Assembly: GCF_030547245.1 (NCBI RefSeq)
Contig: NZ_JAUOQT010000011.1
Span: 1-62,308, forward strand
Source of the DNA: Oceanihabitans sp. 2_MG-2023
GTDB taxonomy: Bacteria; Bacteroidota; Bacteroidia; Flavobacteriales; Flavobacteriaceae
DNA length: 62,308 nt
Direction of reading: 5' to 3'
The notes under the pieces are model-generated. The model ran no database searches. It had not been told where the DNA came from and saw only the letters and a program-made list of their open reading frames with translations. Shown one piece after another: positions 18,537 through 28,985 of the stretch (position 1 is its first letter; each line of letters opens with the position of its first letter). A program made the translations under genes and the position numbers.

Positions 18537-19613
18537 ATGTTAGAGAAATTACAAATAGTAAAACAGCGTTTTGATGAGGTTAGTGATTTAATCATTCAGC
18601 CAGATATTATTACAGATCAAAAACGTTATGTAGAATTAAATAAAGAGTACAAAGACTTACGCTTGTTAATGGATAAACGTGAGCAATATATAGAGTATAC
18701 AAATAATTTAGCTGAAGCGGAAGAAATTATTTCAGACGGTAGTGATGCCGAAATGGTAGAAATGGCCAAAATGCAATATGAAGAAGCTAAAGAGGCTATA
18801 CCTAAGTTAGACGATGAAATTCGTGTATTATTAATTCCTAAAGATCCTCAAGATTCTAAAAATGCAGTAGTAGAATTACGTGCAGGAACTGGAGGAGATG
18901 AAGCGAGTATTTTTGCAGGAGACTTATTTAGAATGTATTCTAAGTATTGCGAAAGTAAAGGTTGGAAAGTAGATACTGTCGATTATAGTGAAGGGACTAA
19001 TGGCGGATTTAAAGAAATTCAGTTTGAAGTAACCGGAGACGATGTTTATGGAACGTTAAAATTTGAAGCTGGTGTGCATCGTGTACAACGAGTACCACAA
19101 ACCGAAACACAAGGACGTGTTCACACAAGTGCTGCAACGGTAATGGTATTTCCTGAAGCCGAAGAATTTGATGTAGAAATAAATCCAAAAGATGTACGTA
19201 TCGATTTTTTCTGTTCTTCAGGTCCAGGTGGTCAGTCTGTAAATACTACTTATTCTGCAGTACGTTTAACACATATCCCAACAGGATTAGTAGCACAATG
19301 TCAAGACCAAAAATCACAACATAAAAATAAAGAAAAAGCATTTAAAGTATTGCGTTCTAGGTTGTATGATATGGAATTGGCAAAAAAGATGGAAGAAGAT
19401 GCAGCGTTACGTGGTACCATGGTAACCTCTGGAGATAGAAGTGCAAAAATTAGAACCTATAATTATTCGCAAGGTCGTGTAACAGACCATAGAATCGGAT
19501 TAACATTATACGATTTATCTAATATAGTAAATGGTGATATTCAAAAAATTATAGACGAGTTACAACTAGCAGATAATACAGAAAAGTTAAAAGCTAGCGA
19601 CGAACATTTATAG
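18537..19613 (+). CDS. prfA: Peptide chain release factor 1
   Basis: 358 residues, normal RF1 length. The N-terminal helical domain (1-100) is followed by [23 protein letters not shown], the tRNA-mimic region with codon-reading residues, and the catalytic GGQ in [20 protein letters not shown] (glutamine of GGQ methylated in other bacteria). It ends with [18 protein letters not shown]. It terminates translation at UAA and UAG. The partner methyltransferase gene prmC is not adjacent. Terminator follows. Confidence 0.97.
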   Translation: MLEKLQIVKQRFDEVSDLIIQPDIITDQKRYVELNKEYKDLRLLMDKREQYIEYTNNLAEAEEIISDGSDAEMVEMAKMQYEEAKEAIPKLDDEIRVLLIPKDPQDSKNAVVELRAGTGGDEASIFAGDLFRMYSKYCESKGWKVDTVDYSEGTNGGFKEIQFEVTGDDVYGTLKFEAGVHRVQRVPQTETQGRVHTSAATVMVFPEAEEFDVEINPKDVRIDFFCSSGPGGQSVNTTYSAVRLTHIPTGLVAQCQDQKSQHKNKEKAFKVLRSRLYDMELAKKMEEDAALRGTMVTSGDRSAKIRTYNYSQGRVTDHRIGLTLYDLSNIVNGDIQKIIDELQLADNTEKLKASDEHL

Positions 19614-19617
19614 ATTC

Positions 19618-19643
19618 AAGCCTCTTTTTGAGGCTTTTTTTAT
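19618..19643 (+). terminator. Intrinsic terminator after prfA
   Basis: AAGCCTC / GAGGCTT stem with T5 loop and T-tract, 5 bases after the stop. Confidence 0.92.
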
Positions 19644-19741
19644 ATCAAATACTATTAATTTATTTTTTACGTAATCCATACGAAATCCTAAAATATAAAA
19701 TAAGAATCTGCATTTAGTACAGAAAAGTCAAAGCATTATCC

Positions 19742-20560
19742 ATGACAACAGAACAACTTACTGCTCAAATTCAAAAGAAAAAATCCTTTCTTTGCATAGG
19801 ATTAGATGTCGATTTAAATAAAATTCCGGAACATTTATTAGAAACCGAAGATCCAATTTTTGCTTTCAACAAAGAGATAATAGATGCAACGCAGCACCTT
19901 TGTGTTGCATATAAACCAAATACTGCTTTTTATGAAGCTTATGGTTTAAAAGGATGGAAAGCTCTAGAAAAAACGATTCATTATCTAAATGAAAAGCATC
20001 CAGAAATTTTCACTATTGCTGATGCAAAACGTGGCGATATAGGTAATACAAGTACCATGTATGCAAAAGCTTTTTTTGAAGATTTAGCTTTTGATAGCGT
20101 AACAGTAGCTCCATATATGGGAAAAGATTCGGTAGAGCCTTTCTTAGCTTTTGAAAATAAACACACTATTATGTTGGCTTTAACTTCCAATGCAGGTGCT
20201 TTCGATTTTCAAACCAAACAAGTAGAAGGAAAAGAATTATACAAACACGTTTTAGAAACTTCTAAAACTTGGAAAAATTCTGAAAATCTCATGTATGTTG
20301 TTGGTGCAACTAAAGCAGAATATTTTTCGGAAATAAGAAAAATTATTCCAGATAGCTTTTTGCTAGTTCCAGGAGTTGGAGCGCAAGGAGGAAACCTTCA
20401 GGAGGTTTGTAAATACGGAATGACTGCACAAGTTGGTTTACTAATTAATTCATCTAGAGGAATTATTTACGCTTCCAAAGAAAAAGATTTTGCACATGCA
20501 GCTGCTAAAAAAGCAAAAGAACTACAAGGGCAAATGGAAGTTATTTTGAATAATAAATAA
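19742..20560 (+). CDS. pyrF: Orotidine 5'-phosphate decarboxylase (type 2)
   Basis: 272 residues, the longer type-2 subfamily. [14 protein letters not shown] opens the barrel; [20 protein letters not shown] contains the catalytic DxKRxD signature; [16 protein letters not shown] and [10 protein letters not shown] (phosphate grip) follow. It converts OMP to UMP, the last step of de novo UMP synthesis. Other pyr genes are not nearby. The next gene starts 44 bases away across a repeat relic. Confidence 0.95.
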   Translation: MTTEQLTAQIQKKKSFLCIGLDVDLNKIPEHLLETEDPIFAFNKEIIDATQHLCVAYKPNTAFYEAYGLKGWKALEKTIHYLNEKHPEIFTIADAKRGDIGNTSTMYAKAFFEDLAFDSVTVAPYMGKDSVEPFLAFENKHTIMLALTSNAGAFDFQTKQVEGKELYKHVLETSKTWKNSENLMYVVGATKAEYFSEIRKIIPDSFLLVPGVGAQGGNLQEVCKYGMTAQVGLLINSSRGIIYASKEKDFAHAAAKKAKELQGQMEVILNNK

Positions 20561-20567
20561 AAGTAGA

Positions 20568-20604
20568 ATGTCATTGCATGATTGAATGACGAAGCAATCT
20601 CATT
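20568..20604. repeat. REP-like intergenic repeat relic
   Basis: GTCATTGCATGATTGAATGAC then GAAGCAATCT. It resembles the common GTCATTGCGA...GAAGCAATCTC palindromic repeat of bacterial genomes, in a decayed form. GTCATT / AATGAC can form a 6-bp stem. Confidence 0.5.
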
Positions 20605-21390
20605 ATGAAATTCAAAGACCAAATAGGAAGAGAATTAAAATTTAATTCGGTTCCTAAGCGAATAATCTCATTAGTTCCATCGCAGACCGAATTATTATAT
20701 GATTTAGGTTTAAAAACTTCAATAATTGGAATAACTAAATTTTGTGTGCATCCTATTCATTTAATAAAAACAAAAACTATTGTAGGTGGTACAAAACAAA
20801 TTAATATTGAAAAGATTAAAGCCTTACAACCAGATATTATTTTGTGTAATAAAGAAGAAAACACAAAAGAAATTGTAGCGGCTTGTAATAAGATTTGCTC
20901 GGTACATGTTTCTAACATTGAATCAATTTTAGATTGTATTACAATGATTAACCAATATGGAGAAATTTTTAAGAAGGAAAAAGAAGCTTTAGTAATTTCA
21001 GAAAAAATTAAAACAAACCTAAAAGACTTCCAAAGCTTTATTAAAGAAAAAAATACTTTAAAAGCTGCTTATTTTATCTGGAAAAACCCATTCATGGTTG
21101 CGGGAAATAATACATTCATCCATTATTTATTGGCGTTAAATAAGTTTGAAAATGTATATGCAGATTTAGGAAGATACCCAGAAATCAATCTCAAACAACA
21201 AGAAAATGTTGATGTTGTTTTTTTATCTAGTGAACCGTACCCTTTTAAAGAAAAACATATAGAAGAATTACAAGCATATTATACTAATGCCAAAATACTA
21301 TTAGTAGATGGCGAAATGTTTTCATGGTATGGTTCTAGACTAATTAAGTCTTTTTCGTACTTTAAGTTGCTACATCAAAATCTTGTGTAG
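20605..21390 (+). CDS. BtuF-like helical-backbone metal/cobalamin-binding protein without signal peptide
   Basis: 261 residues of the class III solute-binding fold: VPKRIISLVPSQTELLYDLGL (first lobe), GGTKQINIEKIKALQPDIILCNKEEN, a long helical backbone (~110-150), then the second lobe IWKNPFMVAGNNTFIHYLLALN and VDVVFLSSEPYPFKEKH. The family binds vitamin B12 or iron complexes for BtuCD-type importers. Here the protein starts directly with the fold and has no signal peptide or lipobox, so it would stay in the cytosol. No BtuCD genes are adjacent, but the B12-dependent mutase icmF lies 2.5 kb away. Confidence 0.85.
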   Translation: MKFKDQIGRELKFNSVPKRIISLVPSQTELLYDLGLKTSIIGITKFCVHPIHLIKTKTIVGGTKQINIEKIKALQPDIILCNKEENTKEIVAACNKICSVHVSNIESILDCITMINQYGEIFKKEKEALVISEKIKTNLKDFQSFIKEKNTLKAAYFIWKNPFMVAGNNTFIHYLLALNKFENVYADLGRYPEINLKQQENVDVVFLSSEPYPFKEKHIEELQAYYTNAKILLVDGEMFSWYGSRLIKSFSYFKLLHQNLV

Positions 21391-21508
21391 ATTTTTGATT
21401 GGTTACAGATTCTACTAATTGTTTCGCTTTGTTTTCTATAGCTTTTATGCTAAAAACTTTATTTTCGTTTGGCGTTTTTTTACCAACCTTACAATAATGT
21501 GTACTCAT
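21362..21508 (-). CDS. Possible 48-aa hydrophilic protein
   Basis: ATG frame starting MSTHYCKVGKKTPNENKVFS and ending QDFDVAT, rich in Lys, Asn and Glu with no long hydrophobic run. It overlaps the 3' end of the convergent BtuF-like gene by 29 bases. The composition looks protein-like and the start has an A-rich leader, but I do not recognise it. It could be chance. Confidence 0.4.
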   Translation of the reverse strand: MSTHYCKVGKKTPNENKVFSIKAIENKAKQLVESVTNQKSTQDFDVAT

Positions 21509-21598
21509 AACTAATTCTTTACTTGTTCTTTATATATAAAGTACGAGTAAATCGCTAAATTGGATGTTAGTTAAAGGTTAAAGAATGTATAATTATTG

Positions 21599-21796
21599 TT
21601 AAATAGTAGGTTGCGAGTGTTCTCTGGATAAATATTTAAGCTTATTTAATTTGCTTAAAAGCTGGATTGCTTTGTATTCCGAAATATCACTTAAAGCATG
21701 ATCGGTTTGCCTAAAATTATAAGCTTGTTCGATAAGAAACTTATATTTTTTATTAAGCTTGATCTGGTTTTGCTTTATTAATTCTATTTGGTTCAT
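21599..21796 (-). CDS. 65-aa helical hypothetical protein
   Basis: Begins MNQIELIKQNQIKLNKKY. Heptad-like spacing of Ile/Leu and many Lys/Gln/Glu suggest a pair of amphipathic helices. No signal or membrane span. It probably shares a transcript direction with the 48-aa frame downstream (90 bases). No family recognised. Confidence 0.55.
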   Translation of the reverse strand: MNQIELIKQNQIKLNKKYKFLIEQAYNFRQTDHALSDISEYKAIQLLSKLNKLKYLSREHSQPTI

Positions 21797-21884
21797 TAGG
21801 TTAGTTTTAGGGCATTAGATAATCCGTAATTAAATATACATTATTTATTTAAAAATGTAAAAAAAAGCTTAAAAAAATAACAAA

Positions 21885-21914
21885 AAAACCGATTTAAGGT
21901 TTTAAATCGGTTTT
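21885..21914. terminator. Bidirectional terminator downstream of DUF4197 gene
   Basis: AAAACCGATTTAA / TTAAATCGGTTTT, 13-bp perfect stem with GGTT loop. On the minus strand it has the longer U-tract, so it most likely closes the DUF4197 transcript. Confidence 0.85.
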
Positions 21915-22032
21915 ATTCTAATAACTAACTAACTCAAAAACATGGAGTTCTATTCTTGATAGTACAAATGTATGTTTGTTTTATTGTAAAAAGGTTATGC
22001 TAATATTAGATTTTTGTTAAGTTCGTTTTTTA

Positions 22033-22737
22033 TTAATCCTGAAGTGCAAAAACTTTACGTAATAAATCGGTAGATCTTGAAGATACTTTACTACGTATTT
22101 CTTCTTCTTCTACAGCAATCATTTTATATACGCCATTTAAGGCTTCACCTGTAACATAATCTGTTAAATCCGGATTTACATTACTTGTAAAAGGAATGGC
22201 GTTATACTTGTTAATAAGGTTAGCCCAAATTTGATCTGCTCCAACTTTGTCAAAAGAAGCTTTAATTACTGGATTAAATTTAGCGTATAATGCCGTTTGT
22301 GTTTTGCCAGTTAAATATTGTGTAGCTGCATCATTGTCTCCTAGAAGTATGTTTTTAGCATCTGTAAACGTAATGTCTTTAACTGCATTTACAAAAATTG
22401 GTGTTGCTTCTCCAACGGCATCTTCTGCAGCTCGATTTAATACTTTTAAACCTTCATCGGCTAAACTACTTAGCCCTATGTCACGAAGTGCTTTATCTAC
22501 TTTTTGCAATTCTTCTGGTAGTAAGATTTTCACCAAATCGTTTTTATAAAAACCATCGGTTTGCGTTAATTTGGTTACTTGTTTGTCAATACCAAGATCT
22601 AAAGCTTCTCTTAATCCAGAGCCTATTTCAGATTCTGAAAGCGTGCTTACTTCTTCAGGTAATTGATCTATTACTTGTTGTAATTCTGCACAGGCAGTAA
22701 AGTTTAAAATAATAGCGAATACAAATATTTTTTTCAT
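22033..22737 (-). CDS. DUF4197 lipoprotein
   Basis: 234 residues. Lipobox at the end of a short signal (ILNFTAC, lipid Cys16) and then a helical DUF4197 domain: ESEIGSGLREALDLGIDKQV, FYKNDLVKILLPEELQKVDKAL, FTDAKNILLGDNDAATQYL, ALNGVYKMIAVEEEEIR. The family is widespread in Gram-negatives and of unknown function. Stands alone between terminators. Confidence 0.88.
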   Translation of the reverse strand: MKKIFVFAIILNFTACAELQQVIDQLPEEVSTLSESEIGSGLREALDLGIDKQVTKLTQTDGFYKNDLVKILLPEELQKVDKALRDIGLSSLADEGLKVLNRAAEDAVGEATPIFVNAVKDITFTDAKNILLGDNDAATQYLTGKTQTALYAKFNPVIKASFDKVGADQIWANLINKYNAIPFTSNVNPDLTDYVTGEALNGVYKMIAVEEEEIRSKVSSRSTDLLRKVFALQD

Positions 22738-22869
22738 AATTTCTGTTTTTTTTAATGTAAAGATACGTATTCTTTAGATGCGTTTTTAGAACAAAAACTG
22801 CGTATTATTTCTATTTTTTTTTCGATTAGCAAGAAAATCCTTATTATTAAAGGGTTAGTCAAATAATAG

Positions 22870-23724
22870 TTAGGAGAAAATAACGGTTTTATTGTTAAAG
22901 ACCATTACCTTTCTTTTAATGTGAAGTTTTATAGCATTGGCTAATACAATTTTTTCTAAATCACGTCCTTTGGCTATTAAATCTTCAATAGCATGTGTGT
23001 GGGAAACACGTTCAACATCTTGTTCTATAATTGGTCCAGCATCTAATTCTTCGGTAACATAGTGACTCGTTGCTCCAATTATTTTAACGCCTCTTTTATA
23101 TGCGGAATGATAGGGTTTTGCTCCTACAAAGGCTGGTAAAAATGAATGATGAATATTTATTACTTTATTAGGATATTGATTAATTACTTTGCTTGAAACA
23201 ATTTGCATATAACGAGCAAGAACTATAAAATGAATACCGAATTTTTCACACAGTCTTAATTGTTCATCTTCTGCTTTTGCTTTAGTGTCTTTAGTGACAG
23301 GAATGTGATAAAACGGAATTTTAAAACTATCAGCAATTGGCTTTAAAGTTGCATGATTACTTACAATAAAAGGGATGTCAACATCTAGTTCTCCAGAATT
23401 ATAACGTCCTAAAATGTCATACAAACAATGGTCGTATTTAGATACAAATAAGGCCATTTTTGGTTTGTCTTCGGCAGCATAAATACGCCATTTCATATTA
23501 AACTGTTCTGCTAAGTTTATTTTGAAATTTTGTTTAAAGTCTTCTATTTCAAATTTTTCCGTTTCAAATTCACTCTCTAAACGCATAAAAAAGATATCTT
23601 GTTCTCTATCTACATGTTGATCGATGTAAACAATATTTCCTTTATTGTTTGCTATGAAATTAGTGACAGTTGCAATAATTCCGGATTGGTCATTGCAGTT
23701 TATTAGTATGGTTAATTTTTTCAT
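22870..23724 (-). CDS. purU: Formyltetrahydrofolate deformylase
   Basis: 284 residues. N-terminal ACT domain (1-80, LINCNDQSGIIATVTNFIA) that senses Met/Gly in E. coli, then the formyltransferase fold: ALFVSKYDHCLYDIL, FIVSNHATLKPIA, NIHHSFLPAFVGAKPYHSAY (catalytic His and formyl site), GATSHYVTEELDAGPIIEQD (catalytic Asp). It releases formate from 10-formyl-THF, balancing one-carbon pools and feeding PurT. Divergent from icmF. Confidence 0.95.
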   Translation of the reverse strand: MKKLTILINCNDQSGIIATVTNFIANNKGNIVYIDQHVDREQDIFFMRLESEFETEKFEIEDFKQNFKINLAEQFNMKWRIYAAEDKPKMALFVSKYDHCLYDILGRYNSGELDVDIPFIVSNHATLKPIADSFKIPFYHIPVTKDTKAKAEDEQLRLCEKFGIHFIVLARYMQIVSSKVINQYPNKVINIHHSFLPAFVGAKPYHSAYKRGVKIIGATSHYVTEELDAGPIIEQDVERVSHTHAIEDLIAKGRDLEKIVLANAIKLHIKRKVMVFNNKTVIFS

Positions 23725-23923
23725 ATTTATTTTCCGCGAAAGCCAGAATTGTTTATGTTCTCGTTATTTGTTAACGAAAATTTATTGGCTAATATTTATA
23801 CTAAATTAGTCTAAAAAGTCGAAGTTATTTTTTCGTTTTTAACTTTTAGATTATTACAAATAATTGAGTGATATTTTTGAATATTCCGTAAATTGCAAGC
23901 CTAAATCAGATTATATTTTAAGA

Positions 23924-26900
23924 ATGATACAAGCAAAACCATACAAGCCAAAACATAAAGTTAGAATTGTAACTGCAGCAGCCTTATTTGATGGTCACGA
24001 TGCATCTATTAACATTATGCGTCGTATTATTCAATCTACGGGAGTTGAGGTAATTCATTTAGGCCATGATAGGAGTGTAGATGAGGTGGTGAATACTGCA
24101 ATTCAAGAAGATGCAAATGCTATTTGTTTAACTTCATATCAAGGTGGTCATAACGAGTATTTTAAATACATGTACGATCTTTTAAAAGAAAGAGGGGCAC
24201 AACACATTCAGATTTTTGGTGGTGGTGGAGGTGTAATTCTTCCTTCTGAAATTAAAGAATTAATGGATTATGGTATTGCACGAATTTACTCGCCAGATGA
24301 TGGTCGAGCTATGGGATTACAAGGTATGATTAATGATTTGGTTGAAAAATCTGATTTTGCAATTGGGGATACTTTAAATGGAGAAATAGATATTTTGCCA
24401 ACTAAAAATCCAAAAGCAATTGCTAGAGTAATTTCTTCTGCCGAAAATTTTCCAGAAGTAGCTAAAGTGACTTTAGATAAAATTCATATCAAAAATAAAA
24501 ATTCTAACACCCCGGTTTTGGGTATTACAGGAACTGGTGGAGCTGGAAAATCATCGTTAGTAGATGAACTGGTTCGTCGTTTTTTAATCGATTTCCCAGA
24601 CAAAACAATAGGTCTAGTTTCTGTAGATCCTTCTAAACGAAAAACCGGAGGTGCACTTTTAGGAGACAGAATTCGAATGAATGCGATTAATTCGCCAAGA
24701 GTTTACATGCGTAGCTTGGCTACACGTCAATCTAATTTGGCATTATCAAAATATGTAAACGAAGCAGTTCAGGTTTTAAAGGCAGCCGAATATGATTTAA
24801 TTATTTTAGAAACTTCAGGTATTGGACAATCGGATACCGAAATCATAGAGCATTCGGATGTTTCTCTATACGTAATGACTCCAGAGTTTGGTGCAGCAAC
24901 ACAATTAGAAAAAATTGATATGTTGGATTTTGCAGATTTAGTTGCCATAAATAAATTTGACAAACGAGGTGCATTAGATGCCTTGCGTGATGTGAAAAAA
25001 CAATTCATGCGCAACAATAATCTTTGGGATATTCCGCAAGAAGATTTGCCAGTTTATGGTACAATAGCTTCTCAGTTTAACGACCCAGGAATGAATACGC
25101 TATACAAAGCAATCATGGATAAGCTAGTAGAGAAAGCGGATTCTGTTTTAAAATCTACTTTCCACATTTCAGACCAAATGAGTGAAAAGATATTCGTAAT
25201 TCCTCCTTCAAGAACACGTTATCTTTCTGAAATTGCTGAAAATAATCGCAGTTACGATAAAACAGCTAATACACAAGTAGAAGTTGCTCAAAAACTTTAC
25301 GGAATTTATAAAACATTAGAATCTGTTTTAAATACAACGCCACAATTAGATAAAGCAGGAATTGCTTCAGATTCTTTTACAACAACCGAAGAGAACAAGG
25401 ATTTTATAAGACTATTAGTTTCCGAATTCGACAGAGTAAAACTAAACTTAGACCCTTATAATTGGGAAGTGATTACTGGTTGGGATGAAAAAGTAAACAA
25501 ATATAAAAACCCTATTTATAGCTTTAAAGTAAGAGATAAAGAGATTAAAATTGAGACACATTCGGAGTCATTATCTCACTTACAAATTCCGCGTGTAGCT
25601 TTACCAAAGTACCAAGCTTGGGGAGATTTATTACGTTGGACCTTACAAGAAAATGTGCCAGGGGAATTCCCGTATACTTCCGGATTATACCCATTTAAAC
25701 GAACAGGAGAAGATCCAGCACGTATGTTTGCTGGTGAAGGAGGTCCAGAACGTACCAACAGACGTTTTCATTATGTAAGTGCAGGGTTGCCAGCAAAACG
25801 TTTGTCGACCGCTTTTGATAGTGTAACACTTTATGGAAACGATCCAGATTTACGTCCGGATATCTACGGAAAAATTGGTAATGCAGGCGTTTCTATTTGT
25901 TGTTTAGACGATGCTAAAAAACTGTATTCTGGTTTCGACTTGGCAAATGTTATGACGTCGGTAAGTATGACAATTAATGGTCCTGCACCTATGTTGCTTG
26001 GCTTTTTTATGAATGCAGCTATAGACCAACAATGCGAATTTTACATTAAAGAAAATGGTTTAGAAAAAGAAGTAGAGACAAAAATTGCAAAAATCTATAA
26101 AGGCAAAGAACGTCCTTCTTATAATGGCGAATTACCAGAAGGGAACAATGGTTTAGGTTTAATGCTTCTTGGTGTTACTGGAGATCAAGTGTTGCCAGCA
26201 GACATTTATGCAGAAATTAAAAAGAATACCATTGCACAAGTTAGAGGAACAGTGCAAGCAGATATTTTAAAAGAAGATCAAGCACAAAATACTTGTATTT
26301 TTTCAACAGAATTTGCTTTGCGTTTAATGGGAGATGTGCAAGAATATTTTATCGAGAATAATGTACGTAACTTCTATTCGGTTTCTATTTCGGGATACCA
26401 TATTGCAGAAGCAGGAGCCAATCCAATTACGCAATTAGCGCTTACTTTATCTAATGGTTTCACGTACGTCGAATATTATTTAAGTCGTGGCATGGATATC
26501 AATAAATTTGGACCGAACTTATCGTTCTTTTTCTCTAACGGAATCGATCCAGAATACGCAGTAATTGGTCGTGTAGCAAGAAAAATTTGGGCAAAAGCCA
26601 TGAAGCATAAGTATGGAGCAAATGCCAGAGCGCAAATGTTGAAGTATCATATTCAAACCTCTGGGCGAAGCTTACATGCACAAGAAATTGACTTTAACGA
26701 TATTCGTACCACACTGCAAGCATTGTATGCTATTTATGATAACTGTAATTCCTTACATACGAATGCCTATGATGAAGCGATAACGACACCTACAGAGGAA
26801 TCTGTTAGACGTGCGATGGCTATTCAACTCATTATCAATAAAGAATTAGGACTAAATAAAAATGAAAATCCAATACAAGGTTCTTTTATTATTGAAGAAT

Positions 26901-27337
26901 TAACCGATTTAGTTGAAGAAGCTGTGCTTTTAGAATTTGACAGAATTACAGAAAGAGGCGGTGTTTTAGGTGCCATGGAAACCATGTACCAACGTAGTAA
27001 AATACAAGAAGAGAGTTTATACTACGAAACCTTAAAACACAATGGGAAATTCCCAATTATAGGAGTGAATACGTTCTTGAGTTCTAAAGGATCTCCAACG
27101 GTTATTCCTGCGGAAGTGATTCGTGCAACAGAAGAAGAGAAGCAATTTCAGATAAAAACCTTAGAGCATTTACATCAAGCAAACGATACTAAAGTTTTAT
27201 TGAAAGATTTACAAGACAAAGCTATTAATAACGAAAATATTTTTGAAGCTTTAATGGATGTTTGTAAAGTATGTAGTTTAGGCCAAATTACTTCGGCATT
27301 GTTTGAAGTAGGAGGGCAGTATAGAAGAAATATGTAA
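23924..27337 (+). CDS. icmF: Fused isobutyryl-CoA mutase IcmF
   Basis: 1137 residues from the ATG at 23924 ([20 protein letters not shown]); an in-frame TTG at 23864 would add 20 residues that have no counterpart I know. Order: B12-binding domain (~10-145, DGH at 23-25 as cobalt ligand region, SYQGGH), MeaI-type GTPase chaperone (~195-420; Walker A GTGGAGKS at ~202-210, NKFD base motif), linker, and a mutase TIM barrel (~560-1137; [39 protein letters not shown]). This one-chain order is IcmF, not methylmalonyl-CoA mutase, which is two chains. It interconverts isobutyryl- and butyryl-CoA and feeds branched-chain amino-acid breakdown. Confidence 0.94.
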   Translation: MIQAKPYKPKHKVRIVTAAALFDGHDASINIMRRIIQSTGVEVIHLGHDRSVDEVVNTAIQEDANAICLTSYQGGHNEYFKYMYDLLKERGAQHIQIFGGGGGVILPSEIKELMDYGIARIYSPDDGRAMGLQGMINDLVEKSDFAIGDTLNGEIDILPTKNPKAIARVISSAENFPEVAKVTLDKIHIKNKNSNTPVLGITGTGGAGKSSLVDELVRRFLIDFPDKTIGLVSVDPSKRKTGGALLGDRIRMNAINSPRVYMRSLATRQSNLALSKYVNEAVQVLKAAEYDLIILETSGIGQSDTEIIEHSDVSLYVMTPEFGAATQLEKIDMLDFADLVAINKFDKRGALDALRDVKKQFMRNNNLWDIPQEDLPVYGTIASQFNDPGMNTLYKAIMDKLVEKADSVLKSTFHISDQMSEKIFVIPPSRTRYLSEIAENNRSYDKTANTQVEVAQKLYGIYKTLESVLNTTPQLDKAGIASDSFTTTEENKDFIRLLVSEFDRVKLNLDPYNWEVITGWDEKVNKYKNPIYSFKVRDKEIKIETHSESLSHLQIPRVALPKYQAWGDLLRWTLQENVPGEFPYTSGLYPFKRTGEDPARMFAGEGGPERTNRRFHYVSAGLPAKRLSTAFDSVTLYGNDPDLRPDIYGKIGNAGVSICCLDDAKKLYSGFDLANVMTSVSMTINGPAPMLLGFFMNAAIDQQCEFYIKENGLEKEVETKIAKIYKGKERPSYNGELPEGNNGLGLMLLGVTGDQVLPADIYAEIKKNTIAQVRGTVQADILKEDQAQNTCIFSTEFALRLMGDVQEYFIENNVRNFYSVSISGYHIAEAGANPITQLALTLSNGFTYVEYYLSRGMDINKFGPNLSFFFSNGIDPEYAVIGRVARKIWAKAMKHKYGANARAQMLKYHIQTSGRSLHAQEIDFNDIRTTLQALYAIYDNCNSLHTNAYDEAITTPTEESVRRAMAIQLIINKELGLNKNENPIQGSFIIEELTDLVEEAVLLEFDRITERGGVLGAMETMYQRSKIQEESLYYETLKHNGKFPIIGVNTFLSSKGSPTVIPAEVIRATEEEKQFQIKTLEHLHQANDTKVLLKDLQDKAINNENIFEALMDVCKVCSLGQITSALFEVGGQYRRNM

Positions 27338-27376
27338 GTAGAGAACTGCTTTTTTTACATCAAAAAAACAACAAAA

Positions 27377-27850
27377 ATGTCTATCAATCATACCTTTAAA
27401 GCTACTGTAAATTGGGCAATAAACGAAGGAGGGAGCACACAAAACCCAAGAACTTTTAGTCGAAACCTTAACGTTGCTATTGCTAATAAAACGATGCCGT
27501 TACAAATGTCTGCAGCTAAAGCCTTTAGAGGAGACGATACATTATATAACCCGGAAGATTTATTATTATCCGCTTTAGCATCTTGTCACATGATGTCTTA
27601 TTTATACGTGTGTGCTCAAGAAGAAATAGAAGTCTTAAGTTACATAGATGATGCAGAAGGAGATTTGGTAGTGGAAAGTTCAGGAAGCGGAAGTTTTAAA
27701 ATGGTGAGATTAAAGCCAATAGTAACTATTAAGAATGCGAATCAAAAAAGGCTAGCACTCGATTTACATGAAAAAGCAAATAGCTTATGCTTTATTGCTA
27801 ACTCTTGTAATTTTCCGATCTCTCATGACGCCATAATTAGGGTTTTCTAA
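27377..27850 (+). CDS. OsmC/Ohr family peroxide-detoxifying protein
   Basis: 157 residues. FKATVNWAINEGG opening strand; LLSALASCHMMSYLYVCAQE holds the peroxidatic Cys (C74 region) and SLCFIANSCNFPISHDAII holds the second Cys near the end. Members reduce organic hydroperoxides with thiol help. It starts 39 bases after icmF and may be its last cistron, although no functional link is established. Confidence 0.9.
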   Translation: MSINHTFKATVNWAINEGGSTQNPRTFSRNLNVAIANKTMPLQMSAAKAFRGDDTLYNPEDLLLSALASCHMMSYLYVCAQEEIEVLSYIDDAEGDLVVESSGSGSFKMVRLKPIVTIKNANQKRLALDLHEKANSLCFIANSCNFPISHDAIIRVF

Positions 27851-27902
27851 CTAGTTTTTGTTTTTATTAGTTGTGTTAAAAACTGTAAAAACGACTTAAT
27901 AG

Positions 27903-27937
27903 ACGACAAAAATACGTATATTTGTGTAAAATGTCGT
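27903..27937 (+). promoter_or_regulatory. Promoter and candidate operator of the Xre-RES operon
   Basis: A TATATTTG -7 box (27917-27924) lies between inverted half-sites ACGACA (27903-27908) and TGTCGT (27932-27937); a third ACGAC lies at 27891. Xre antitoxins of this family repress their own promoter, so these half-sites are good operator candidates. Confidence 0.5.
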
Positions 27938-27941
27938 GATT

Positions 27942-28445
27942 ATGGAGAATTTTAAACTTGAAAATGCAATAAAAAATTTGGCAAATGAGCCAGAAGCTTT
28001 TTATAATTTACAAAATAAATACGATAGAATTATTAGTGTTCTTGGTGGTAGCTTGCAAGTTGGGCAAACCATATCTAATGATTTTGATCTCATAGAAATC
28101 ACCCGAAAAGGTTTACCAAAATCGGTGGTAAATACTATTAGTAATTTGCTTGGTATTTCGATGGAGAAAATGAGTGCTTTAATTCATGTTTCCCATCGTA
28201 CTATACAGCGAAAAAGCGATGTAGAATTATTAAATGTATATCCTACAGAGCAAATTTTAGAAATTGCCGAAGTTATTTCTAGAGGTATTGAAGTGCTTGG
28301 TACACTAGAAGCCTTTACTTCTTGGTTGCACAGCGAAATACGTGTTTTAAATTATCAAAAACCAATAAATTTTCTAGATACAAGTTTTGGTACAAGTTTA
28401 ATTAAAGATACGCTTGGTCGTATTGAATTTGGTGTTTATTCTTAA
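27942..28445 (+). CDS. Xre/ParS-type antitoxin (DUF2384)
   Basis: 167 residues from the ATG at 27942 (MENFKLENAIKNLANEP); a GTG six bases earlier lies within the operator. A helix-turn-helix-like region (KSVVNTISNLLGISMEKMSALIHVSHRTIQRK) is followed by the C-terminal toxin-binding domain (EISRGIEVLGTLEAFTSWLHSEIRVLNYQKPINFLDTS), typical of DUF2384. It neutralises the RES toxin encoded 10 bases downstream and represses the pair. Confidence 0.93.
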   Translation: MENFKLENAIKNLANEPEAFYNLQNKYDRIISVLGGSLQVGQTISNDFDLIEITRKGLPKSVVNTISNLLGISMEKMSALIHVSHRTIQRKSDVELLNVYPTEQILEIAEVISRGIEVLGTLEAFTSWLHSEIRVLNYQKPINFLDTSFGTSLIKDTLGRIEFGVYS

Positions 28446-28455
28446 AACAATTCTT

Positions 28456-28920
28456 TTGAAAATTTACAGAATAGCAAAAAAACAATATTTAAAAGATTTA
28501 TCGGGAGAAGGAGCTCGTTTATATGGAGGACGATGGAATAAGAAAGGATATAATATGGTCTATTTTTCCGAAAGTCTATCCCTTGCTGTTTTAGAAATAT
28601 TGGTGCATATAGATTTTAAGTTTTTAACCAATGATTTTGGGTTTTTAGAAGCTCAAGTTCCAGATAGTTTAATTTCCCCAAAACTAAAGGAGTCTAAATT
28701 AGACACCAATTGGCGGCATAATCCACCTTCAAATTATTCTATGCAATTTGGAACAGATTGGTTAAAAACGAATGCGAATTTAGCAATGCAAGTACCTTCC
28801 GCTATTTTACCAATGACAAATAATATTTTGGTAAACCCAACGCATTCCCTAATTAAAGAAGTGAAAATTATTAAAACAGGGGTTTTAGATGTGGATTCTA
28901 GAGTTTTTCAAAAAAAATAA
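28456..28920 (+). CDS. RES-domain toxin (NAD+-degrading type)
   Basis: 154 residues from a TTG at 28456 (MKIYRIAKKQYLKDLSGEGA), 10 bases after the antitoxin stop. An upstream TTG at 28414 would overlap the antitoxin. Conserved RES features are visible: the early Arg of IYRI, GARLYGGRWNKKGYNMVYFSES (Arg, Tyr and Ser of the motif) and AVLEILVHI with the Glu and His. The characterised family members deplete NAD+ (phosphorylase or glycohydrolase). No residue is evidently missing, so it is probably active. Note the rare start codon, which would keep toxin below antitoxin. Confidence 0.92.
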   Translation: MKIYRIAKKQYLKDLSGEGARLYGGRWNKKGYNMVYFSESLSLAVLEILVHIDFKFLTNDFGFLEAQVPDSLISPKLKESKLDTNWRHNPPSNYSMQFGTDWLKTNANLAMQVPSAILPMTNNILVNPTHSLIKEVKIIKTGVLDVDSRVFQKK

Positions 28921-28985
28921 TCTACATAATATGCATCTTTCTTAATACTTTCTCGTCTATTATAGGAACATAAAACTCTTATATT

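Noticed and set aside
28950-28970. ECF-type GGAAC motif before the Cys-rich gene
   Set aside because: GGAAC at ~28964 is only 18 bases from the ATG, too close to be a -35 element with a usable start site.
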